A stretch of 8,198 nucleotides of DNA from Lachnospiraceae bacterium. GTDB taxonomy: Bacteria; Bacillota; Clostridia; Lachnospirales; Lachnospiraceae. The notes below the pieces were generated by a model. That model saw only the letters and a list, made by a program, of their open reading frames with translations, searched no databases and was not told the DNA's origin. The stretch lies in contig CAAFVW010000164.1 of assembly GCA_900766575.1 (NCBI GenBank), forward strand, positions 1 to 8,198, in the 5' to 3' direction. A program made the position numbers and the translations under genes. Positions 1-5,353 of the stretch are shown in pieces (the first letter of the stretch is position 1; every line of letters begins with the position of its first letter).

Positions 1-48
1 CTAACGCATTTCGAGTGCGCCCCGTTATGACCACTTCGATACGTCTCC
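1..48 (-). tRNA. tRNA-Ser(CGA), 5' part only, cut by the window edge
   Basis: Read on the minus strand, this stretch begins with a 7-nt acceptor arm GGAGACG at 48-42, then U8 A9, a D-arm region containing AGUGGUC, and an anticodon arm. The anticodon stem pairs 20-16 (GCGCA) with 8-4 (TGCGT, one G-U pair). The 7-nt loop at 15-9 reads CTCGAAA, so the anticodon is CGA, which reads serine codon UCG. The variable arm starts at 3-1 and the rest, including the T-arm and 3' acceptor strand, lies outside the window. The GGAGA-type acceptor and A37/A38 suit tRNA-Ser. The gene is transcribed away from the fab operon. Confidence 0.85.
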
Positions 49-68
49 AAAAGATTACAACGTAAATT

Positions 69-97
69 ATTTTATCTGAAAAATGCCGGTTTGGCAA
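69..97 (-). promoter_or_regulatory. Probable sigma-A promoter of the tRNA-Ser gene
   Basis: On the minus strand, TTGCCA (97-92) and TAAAAT (74-69) are separated by exactly 17 nt, a near-consensus vegetative promoter. Transcription would start near 62, giving a short leader of about 14 nt before the tRNA 5' end at 48. The position and direction fit the tRNA and no other gene in the window. Confidence 0.6.
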
Positions 98-178
98 GGG
101 GAGAAACGAAAAAACCTTTTGTAATGAGATTGTTACTGCCTACGTGATAATAAGGTTGAAAGCGGTAGTTATAAAAAA

Positions 179-200
179 AGATGTTGACAGAACAACATCT
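179..200. repeat. 8-bp inverted repeat covering the fab -35 box; terminator-like on the minus strand
   Basis: AGATGTTG (179-186) and CAACATCT (193-200) are perfect inverted repeats with a 6-nt spacer. The left arm and spacer contain the TTGACA -35 hexamer of the fab promoter, so a protein bound here would block RNA polymerase. On the minus strand the same hairpin is followed by a run of seven T (complement of the A-run at 173-179), so it also has the form of a weak intrinsic terminator for leftward transcription. The sequence does not say which reading, if either, is functional. Confidence 0.5.
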
Positions 201-212
201 AAGTAGTATATT
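184..212 (+). promoter_or_regulatory. Sigma-A promoter of the fab operon
   Basis: A perfect TTGACA -35 box (184-189) and a TATATT -10 box (207-212) are 17 nt apart, giving a predicted start near 219-220. No comparably good promoter was seen between the downstream genes, so this is likely the main promoter for acpP through at least fabH. The transcript would have a leader of about 130 nt before acpP. The predicted start sits at the edge of the palindrome at 220-242, a classic arrangement for repression. Confidence 0.8.
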
Positions 213-219
213 GCAAATA

Positions 220-242
220 AATACTTTGATAATCAAAGTATT
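220..242. promoter_or_regulatory. FabT/FabR-like operator palindrome at the transcription start
   Basis: Two perfect 11-bp arms (220-230 and 232-242) flank a single central A. The core CTTTGAT-A-ATCAAAG resembles the TTTGA-N-TCAAA boxes bound by the MarR-family fatty-acid repressor FabT of streptococci and related Firmicutes. It does not resemble the FapR box of Bacillus. The site begins right at the predicted +1, so bound repressor would occlude the promoter. In the known systems FabT is activated by long-chain acyl-ACP, so ACP made from this operon could feed back here; that is inference. No regulator gene is present in the window. Confidence 0.7.
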
Positions 243-334
243 CGCAGGGCAATGCTGTACGATATAGCGAAGCCAAAGCAATTGTGCCGAAGAGAACAAA
301 GCGGCAAAGACAGAATATTAAAAAAGAATGCATA

Positions 335-339
335 AGGAG
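335..339 (+). promoter_or_regulatory. Shine-Dalgarno of acpP (AGGAG), decides the start
   Basis: AGGAG lies 9 nt upstream of ATG 349. An in-frame ATG at 328 lies before this site, has no ribosome binding sequence of its own, and would add seven residues (MHKESKN) absent from typical ACPs, so 349 is preferred. Confidence 0.8.
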
Positions 340-348
340 AGTAAAAAC

Positions 349-573
349 ATGTTAGAGAAAGTAGCAGCTATCATCAGAGAACAGTTAAACCAGGAGAATG
401 TAGAAATCACGGAGACAACCCGTTTCAAGGAGGATCTGGAAGTGGACTCCCTGGATCTGTTTGAACTGGTAATGGCATTTGAAGAGGAATATGGTGTGTC
501 CATTCCTTCCGAGGAATTGGAAAATATGGCAACAGTAGGTGATGTTATCAGATATATTCAGGAGCAGGCGTAA
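349..573 (+). CDS. acpP: Acyl carrier protein
   Basis: This encodes a 74-residue acidic acyl carrier protein, the soluble cytoplasmic carrier that holds growing acyl chains on a 4'-phosphopantetheine arm. The attachment serine is Ser34 in the motif EVDSLDLFEL, which matches the DSL signature at the start of helix II. The chain shows the usual four-helix pattern: helix I (about 2-14), the loop with FKEDLEVDS, helix II (34-48, VMAFEEEYG), and a C-terminal helix (about 64-73). Length is normal for the family (70-80). ATG 349 is chosen over in-frame ATG 328 because AGGAG lies between them. It is the first gene of the operon. A terminator-like hairpin just downstream could let acpP be expressed more strongly than the enzymes, as ACP is needed in excess; that is inference. 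Confidence 0.95.
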   Translation: MLEKVAAIIREQLNQENVEITETTRFKEDLEVDSLDLFELVMAFEEEYGVSIPSEELENMATVGDVIRYIQEQA

Positions 574-586
574 GAAACTGCATATC

Positions 587-608
587 GTGGGATTATCATC
601 CCACTTTT
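587..608 (+). terminator. Terminator- or attenuator-like hairpin after acpP
   Basis: GTGGGAT (587-593) and ATCCCAC (598-604) form a perfect 7-bp stem with a TATC loop, followed by only four T (605-608). The short T-run suggests partial rather than full termination, which would favour acpP mRNA over the downstream enzymes. Parts of this stem can pair instead with the next hairpin. Confidence 0.5.
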
Positions 609-624
609 ATGCTCATATCGGGGC

Positions 625-685
625 GGGTCAAAAGGTCTTTCACCCACTTATGAGCAAGCTCATGTGGGCTTAGACTTTTTGACCC
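625..685. repeat. Long interrupted palindrome between acpP and fabK
   Basis: The arms 625-638 and 672-685 pair over 14 bp with one G-U. An internal loop is followed by CCCAC (643-647) with GTGGG (664-668), a two-T bulge, then ATGAG (650-654) with CTCAT (659-663) closing a CAAG loop. No T-run follows on either strand, so it is not a standard terminator. The form fits a dispersed palindromic intergenic repeat (REP or small MITE type) or an RNA regulatory structure; copy number in the genome cannot be judged here. Confidence 0.55.
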
Positions 686-741
686 TGGTATCATCAGAAT
701 ATGTAATATAACGCAGAACGACGAGAAAGATCAGAAAGACA

Positions 742-1704
742 ATGAGAACAAAGATCACGGAACTTCTACAAATCGAATATCCCATTTTCCAGGGCGGCAT
801 GGCATGGGTGGCGGAACACAACCTGGCGGCAGCAGTATCAAATGCCGGAGGCTTAGGTATTATCGGTGCCGCTTCCGCTCCGCCTGAGGTCGTCCGGGAG
901 GAGATCCGCAAATGTAAAGAGCTGACCGACAAACCCTTCGGCGTGAATATCATGCTGCTCAATCCCAATGCGGAGGATGTAGCGAAGATCGTTGTGGAAG
1001 AAGGAGTACAAGCGGTAACAACAGGTGCGGGAAATCCGGGAAAATTCATGGAACTGTGGAAGAATGCAGGAGTGAAAGTCATTCCGGTGGTGGCCAGTGT
1101 GGCTATGGCGAAGATGATGGAGCGGGCCGGTGCAGACGCCGTGGTGGCGGAAGGCATGGAGAGCGGCGGACATATTGGTTCCACCACGACCATGGCGCTG
1201 GTTCCCCAGGTGGTGGATGCGGTATCTATTCCGGTGATTGCAGCCGGAGGTATTGCGGACGGCAGAGGAATGGCGGCGGCTTTCATGCTGGGAGCGGAAG
1301 GTATCCAGATGGGCACCCGTTTTGTGGCATCGAAGGAATCCATCGTCCATGAAAATTACAAGAATCAGATCATCAAGGCAAAGGATATCGATTCCGTGGT
1401 GACGGGAATGTCTACCGGACATCCGGTGCGCTCCCTGCGCAATCAGATGACCAGAGAGTATCTCAAGCTGGAAAAGGAAAATGCAGACTTCATGGAGCTG
1501 GAAAAGCTGACGCTGGGATCTCTCAGAAAGGCAGTGCAGGACGGAGATACTGTAAACGGAACCCTGATGGCTGGGCAGATTGCAGGATTGATCCGCAGAG
1601 AACAGACCTGCCGTGAGATTATGGAAGAAACAGTGCAGCAGGCGCAGGAGTGCATAGCGAAGAACAGCATGAGGCGTAGTCATATGGAAAACGGCGCATT
1701 ATAA
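742..1704 (+). CDS. fabK: Enoyl-ACP reductase, FMN-dependent FabK type
   Basis: A 320-residue FMN-dependent TIM-barrel protein of the FabK/2-nitropropane dioxygenase superfamily. FabK uses NAD(P)H to reduce trans-2-enoyl-ACP to acyl-ACP, the last step of each elongation cycle, and replaces FabI. Visible features are the N-terminal FQGGMAW (16-22), the VNIMLL strand (68-73), TTGAGNP (93-99), the EGMESGGHIG segment (137-146) with His144 at the position of the known FabK catalytic histidine, and the phosphate-binding AAGGIAD (167-173) and IQMGTRF (188-194). Length matches pneumococcal FabK (about 324). ATG 742 is the only plausible start after the in-frame TAA at 709, yet its Shine-Dalgarno (AGAAAG) is poor compared with the other genes. 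Its place after acpP and before fabD is the usual Firmicutes order and separates it from true nitronate monooxygenases. Confidence 0.93.
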   Translation: MRTKITELLQIEYPIFQGGMAWVAEHNLAAAVSNAGGLGIIGAASAPPEVVREEIRKCKELTDKPFGVNIMLLNPNAEDVAKIVVEEGVQAVTTGAGNPGKFMELWKNAGVKVIPVVASVAMAKMMERAGADAVVAEGMESGGHIGSTTTMALVPQVVDAVSIPVIAAGGIADGRGMAAAFMLGAEGIQMGTRFVASKESIVHENYKNQIIKAKDIDSVVTGMSTGHPVRSLRNQMTREYLKLEKENADFMELEKLTLGSLRKAVQDGDTVNGTLMAGQIAGLIRREQTCREIMEETVQQAQECIAKNSMRRSHMENGAL

Positions 1705-1761
1705 AAAATGTGCTGTAACCGAGGGGACAATAGCATCACATAGTAATCAGGAGATGACAAA

Positions 1762-2748
1762 ATGAGCAGGATTGCATATTTATTCCCGGGACAGGGATCC
1801 CAGTACATAGGAATGGGCAGGGAGTTCTACGATACTTACCCGGAAGCACAGGCAGTATGGAAGCTGGCAGACAAGGTGCTCCAGAATCTGTACTGGCAGG
1901 ATAAACGGGAAGCACAGGCGGAAAGCGGACATCCGTACTCTATGGAGCAGCTGACCTTTGAAGAAAATCCTTATATCAATATTACGGAATATACACAGAT
2001 CGCCATGCTGACCATGGAAGTGGCTATTCTGAAAGTATTGGAGGCAAAAGGACTGAAAGCAGAGATGGCAGCAGGATTAAGCCTTGGAGAATATGGGGCA
2101 CTGGCTGCCTCTGGTGTGATGGAGCTGCCGGATCTGTTCCGGATCATCCGGATGCGTGGTATCTATATGCAGGAGGCCTATCCGGAAGGCGGAGCCATGG
2201 CAGCAATATTAGGACTGGACGGAGATACCGTGGCAAATATCTGCGAACGGACAGCAAAAGAAACCGGTAAAGTCGTCTCCGTGGCAAATTATAACTGTCC
2301 GGGACAGATCGTGATCACCGGAGAGGCAGATGCAGTAGCGGCAGCATCGGAAGCGCTGAAAGAAGCAGGTGCAAAACGTTGTATCCCCTTAAAAGTCAGC
2401 GGACCGTTCCATTCAACCCTGTTAAAAAATGCAGGAGAACAACTGGCAGAAGAATTGAAAAGCGTCAAGCTGTCAACCCCTTGGATTCCTTATGTGTCCA
2501 ACGTAACAGCAGATTATGTGACAGATGTGTCACAGGTTGCGGAACTGCTGAAGCAGCAGGTATCCAGTCCCGTACATTTCACCCAGAGCGTGGAGCGTAT
2601 GATCGCAGATGGTGTGGACACTTTCGTAGAGATCGGCCCGGGGAAGACACTCAGCGGCTTTGTCCGTAAAATTGACAGAAATGTCAAAGTATACAATATC
2701 GAGAAACCGGAGGATCTGGACCGGGTGATGGAGGAACTGGCATGCTGA
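1762..2748 (+). CDS. fabD: Malonyl-CoA:ACP transacylase
   Basis: A 328-residue cytoplasmic acyltransferase that moves malonyl from CoA to ACP. It has FPGQGSQ (8-14), the nucleophile Ser107 in GLSLGEY (105-111), the malonate-binding arginine in RMRG (Arg132), NCPGQIVI (178-185), catalytic His217 in SGPFHS, and EIGPGKTLSG near the C-terminus. Two oddities are visible. The residue before the serine is Leu where most family members have His (GHSxG). The segment from about 41 to 73 is longer than in Escherichia coli or Bacillus, placing the serine about 15 residues later than E. coli Ser92. Both may be lineage traits. ATG 1762 follows AGGAG (1749-1753) at 8 nt. The last 7 bp overlap fabG, implying translational coupling. 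Confidence 0.95.
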   Translation: MSRIAYLFPGQGSQYIGMGREFYDTYPEAQAVWKLADKVLQNLYWQDKREAQAESGHPYSMEQLTFEENPYINITEYTQIAMLTMEVAILKVLEAKGLKAEMAAGLSLGEYGALAASGVMELPDLFRIIRMRGIYMQEAYPEGGAMAAILGLDGDTVANICERTAKETGKVVSVANYNCPGQIVITGEADAVAAASEALKEAGAKRCIPLKVSGPFHSTLLKNAGEQLAEELKSVKLSTPWIPYVSNVTADYVTDVSQVAELLKQQVSSPVHFTQSVERMIADGVDTFVEIGPGKTLSGFVRKIDRNVKVYNIEKPEDLDRVMEELAC

Positions 2749-3497
2749 CAGGAAAAAGTCTGACGGGACAAGTTGCTATTGTCACAGGGGCATCACGGGG
2801 CATCGGAAAAGCAGTGGCAAAGGCACTGGCAGCAGAAGGAGCCACGGTGATCATTAATTATAACGGCTCTGCAGAGGCGGCAGAAGCAGTGGCGGCGGAC
2901 ATCCGAAGTCAAGGCGGCATGGCAGAGGCTGTGAAGTGCAATGTTGCGGATTTTGCAGAGAGTGAAACCTTTGTAAAGACAGTAACAGGGAAATACGGCA
3001 GAGTTGACATCCTTGTCAATAACGCCGGGATCACGCGGGACAATCTGATCGTGCGGATGACGGAAGAAGAATTCAATGCAGTCCTGGATACGAATCTGAA
3101 AGGCGCATTTCACATGATCCGGCATCTGACGAAGACCTTTATGAAGCAGAGATATGGGAAAATCATCAATATCTCTTCTGTCAGTGGCATCATCGGGAAT
3201 GCAGGGCAGGCTAATTATTCTGCCTCCAAGGCGGGACTGATCGGTCTGACGAAAAGTGTGGCGAGAGAGTTGGCATCCAGGAATGTCTGTGTGAATGCCG
3301 TGGCACCCGGTTTTATCCGGACAGATATGACGGACAAGCTGCCGGAGGCGGTACAGGATAATGCGGTTGGACAGATCCCGCTTAAGAAAATGGGAAGACC
3401 GGAGGATGTCGCACAGGCAGTTCTGTTCCTGGCAGGAGATGCCTCGGACTATATCACCGGTCAGGTACTGTGCGTGGACGGCGGTATGGCGATGTAA
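2742..3497 (+). CDS. fabG: 3-oxoacyl-ACP reductase
   Basis: A 251-residue short-chain dehydrogenase that reduces 3-oxoacyl-ACP to 3-hydroxyacyl-ACP with NADPH. The Rossmann motif TGASRGIG is at 15-22, NNAG at 93-96, and the catalytic residues are Asn118, Ser146, Tyr159 and Lys163 (YSASK), with the Ser-Tyr spacing of 13 seen in E. coli FabG. The C-terminal TGQVLCVDGGMAM is the standard FabG ending. ATG 2742 lies within the last codons of fabD and is preceded by GGAGG (2730-2734) at 7 nt, so the start is well supported and the pair is probably translationally coupled. The gene is followed by a 96-bp gap with a tandem repeat before fabF. Confidence 0.95.
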   Translation: MLTGKSLTGQVAIVTGASRGIGKAVAKALAAEGATVIINYNGSAEAAEAVAADIRSQGGMAEAVKCNVADFAESETFVKTVTGKYGRVDILVNNAGITRDNLIVRMTEEEFNAVLDTNLKGAFHMIRHLTKTFMKQRYGKIINISSVSGIIGNAGQANYSASKAGLIGLTKSVARELASRNVCVNAVAPGFIRTDMTDKLPEAVQDNAVGQIPLKKMGRPEDVAQAVLFLAGDASDYITGQVLCVDGGMAM

Positions 3498-3501
3498 AAC
3501 T

Positions 3502-3565
3502 ATGTCCGGCAACAGGAAAGCAGAATAGAAAATATGTCCGCTAACGGTACAGCAGGATAGAAAAT
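3502..3565 (+). repeat. Two imperfect tandem copies of a 32-bp unit between fabG and fabF
   Basis: Positions 3502-3533 and 3534-3565 are head-to-tail copies matching at 26 of 32 positions. Each begins ATGTCCG and ends ATAGAAAAT. A decayed start of a third unit may follow (AAGTCAGG at 3566). Each copy also holds an ATG-led 8-codon frame ending in TAG, with no clear Shine-Dalgarno. The repeat accounts for most of the 96-bp fabG-fabF gap, the second longest between genes in the operon. Confidence 0.7.
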
Positions 3566-3593
3566 AAGTCAGGATGCGAGGGAGTATATCTGT

Positions 3594-4835
3594 ATGGGTA
3601 AAAGTAGAAGAGTTGTAGTAACAGGCATGGGAGCCATCACTCCTATTGGCAACAGCGTAGAGGAATTCTGGAATGGTATCAAAGAGGGCAAGACCGGATT
3701 CGGTCCTATCACCTATTTTGATACTGCGGATTACCGTTGCAAGCTGGCGGCAGAAGTGAAGGATTTTGATCCTACGCAATATATGGATAAAAAGGCAGCC
3801 CGCAGAATGGAACAATTCTGCCAGTTCGCGGTAGCAGCCGCCGGACAGGCAATCGCAGATGCGGGTCTTAACATGGAACAGGAAGATCCTTATATGGTGG
3901 GCTGCAGTGTAGGCAGTGGTATTGGAAGCTTACAGGCCATGGAACGGGAATATGACCGTCTGAAGGAAAAAGGCCCCGGCAGGGTAGGTCCCATGCTGGT
4001 GCCACTGATGATCTCCAATATGGCAGCAGGCAATGTCAGCATTGCTTATGGGCTGAAAGGCAAGAGCCTGAACGTGGTCACTGCCTGCGCAACCGGCACC
4101 CACTCCATTGGAGAAGCATACCGTACGATCCAGTACGGCGATGCAGATGTAATGGTAGCGGGAGGAACGGAAAGTTCCATTACACCCATCGGCATTGCCG
4201 GATTTTCCGCGCTGACAGCATTGTCGTTTAGTGAAGACCCTCAGAGAGCTTCGATTCCCTTTGACAAAGACCGCAATGGCTTCGTTATGGGAGAAGGCTC
4301 GGCGGTAGTGGTACTGGAGGAGCTGGAGCATGCAAAGAGACGCGGAGCGAAGATCTATGCAGAGCTGACTGGCTACGGATGTTCTTCGGATGCTTATCAT
4401 ATCACATCCCCTGCGGAGGATGGCAGCGGAGCGGCCACCGCCATGCTGAACGCCTTAAAAGACGGTGGGGTGGCGCCGGAGGAGCTTACTTATATCAATG
4501 CTCACGGAACCAGCACCCATCATAATGACCTGTTCGAGACCAGAGCCATCAAGCTGGCATTTGGAGAACATGCGTATGATCTGAAGATCAATTCCACCAA
4601 ATCCATGGTGGGACATCTTTTAGGAGCAGCGGGTGCAGTGGAGTTTGTCACCTGCGTAAAAGAAATTCAGGAAGGCTATATTCACCGCACTGTAGGACTG
4701 CGTGAGACGGAGGAAGAACTTGATCTGAATTACTGCCGGGACAGCTACGAAGAAGAGGTTCCTTATGCTTTGACCAATTCTTTGGGCTTCGGTGGCCACA
4801 ATGCCAGTCTCTTGCTGAAAAAGTACATGGAATAA
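3594..4835 (+). CDS. fabF: 3-oxoacyl-ACP synthase II
   Basis: A 413-residue condensing enzyme of the thiolase fold that elongates acyl-ACP with malonyl-ACP. The Cys-His-His triad is present: Cys165 in VVTACATGTHS, His304 in NAHGTSTHHND, and His341 in GHLLGAAGAVE, with the conserved lysine Lys336 (STKSMVGH). These match E. coli FabF Cys163, His303, Lys335 and His340. The N-terminal RRVVVTGMGAITPIG and the C-terminal NSLGFGGHNA are also typical. A variant is THH after the first active-site histidine, where many FabF have TP. Length is normal (about 412). ATG 3594 follows a GAGGGAG sequence about 9 nt upstream. As no fabB is seen, FabF may do all elongation steps here, which is inference. Confidence 0.96.
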   Translation: MGKSRRVVVTGMGAITPIGNSVEEFWNGIKEGKTGFGPITYFDTADYRCKLAAEVKDFDPTQYMDKKAARRMEQFCQFAVAAAGQAIADAGLNMEQEDPYMVGCSVGSGIGSLQAMEREYDRLKEKGPGRVGPMLVPLMISNMAAGNVSIAYGLKGKSLNVVTACATGTHSIGEAYRTIQYGDADVMVAGGTESSITPIGIAGFSALTALSFSEDPQRASIPFDKDRNGFVMGEGSAVVVLEELEHAKRRGAKIYAELTGYGCSSDAYHITSPAEDGSGAATAMLNALKDGGVAPEELTYINAHGTSTHHNDLFETRAIKLAFGEHAYDLKINSTKSMVGHLLGAAGAVEFVTCVKEIQEGYIHRTVGLRETEEELDLNYCRDSYEEEVPYALTNSLGFGGHNASLLLKKYME

Positions 4836-4851
4836 CCGGAACGGAGGAAAA

Positions 4852-5280
4852 ATGTCGGTATATAATACACAACAAATCATGGAGATTCTGCCCCACAGAC
4901 ATCCTTTTCTGCTGATCGATACCATCGAGGAGCTGGAGCCCGGTGTGCGGGCAGTGGGACGTAAAAATGTGACCTTTAACGAATCGTATTTTGCCGGGCA
5001 TTTTCCGGGAAACCCGGTGATGCCGGGCGTGTTGATCATGGAAGCACTGGCACAGACAGGGGCTGTAGCAATTCTGTCTCTGCCGGAGCATCGTGGCAAG
5101 ACTGCTTATTTTGCCGGGATCGATAAGGCAAAATTCAAGCAGATGGTGCGCCCCGGAGACACCTTGGAGCTGGAGACCACCATTATCCGCAGTAAGGGAC
5201 CGGTGGGTGTCGGGGAAGCGATCGCCACGGTAAACGGAAAACTGGCGGCGAAGGCAGAGCTTACCTTTGCGTTAAAATAA
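4852..5280 (+). CDS. fabZ: 3-hydroxyacyl-ACP dehydratase
   Basis: A 142-residue hotdog-fold dehydratase that converts 3-hydroxyacyl-ACP to trans-2-enoyl-ACP. It shows LPHRHPFLLID (13-23) and the active-site stretch GHFPGNPVMPGVLIMEALAQ (49-68), with catalytic His50 and Glu64. Glu rather than Asp at the second position supports FabZ over FabA. The start ATG 4852 has GGAGG at 4843-4847, a tight 4-nt spacing, and only 16 bp separate it from fabF. In many clostridial operons accB lies between fabF and fabZ; here there is no room for it. No fabA or fabM homologue is visible in this window. Confidence 0.95.
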   Translation: MSVYNTQQIMEILPHRHPFLLIDTIEELEPGVRAVGRKNVTFNESYFAGHFPGNPVMPGVLIMEALAQTGAVAILSLPEHRGKTAYFAGIDKAKFKQMVRPGDTLELETTIIRSKGPVGVGEAIATVNGKLAAKAELTFALK

Positions 5281-5353
5281 GAATAGTCTGCGGAAGTGAT
5301 TTTTTATGAGCGGGACAGAGAGATAAAAGTGACGCAGAATAAGAGGTGCAGGT

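Noticed and set aside
328..348. An earlier in-frame ATG for acpP
   Set aside because: The AGGAG ribosome site lies downstream of this ATG and fits ATG 349; the seven extra residues are not seen in acyl carrier proteins.
660..1343. A 227-codon minus-strand frame opposite fabK
   Set aside because: The low-complexity Ala/Ser/Thr/Pro translation is typical of the complement of a Gly/Ala-rich barrel gene, and fabK is clearly the real gene.
742..1704. Calling the first barrel gene a nitronate monooxygenase
   Set aside because: The position between acpP and fabD, the length, and His144 in the GGHIG motif match FabK, so the reductase call is preferred.
1705..1761. A weak TGTG..CACA symmetry between fabK and fabD
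   Set aside because: The arms pair poorly, no T-run follows, and the gap is well explained as spacer plus the AGGAG site of fabD.
3497..3600. CRISPR-like array reading of the fabG-fabF repeat
   Set aside because: The two copies are directly abutting with no spacers, too few in number, and imperfect.
2793..3815. A 340-codon open frame on the minus strand opposite fabG and the start of fabF
   Set aside because: It lies antisense to well-supported fabG and fabF, its translation is rich in His, Cys and Arg as expected from a shadow frame, and it has no recognisable domain.
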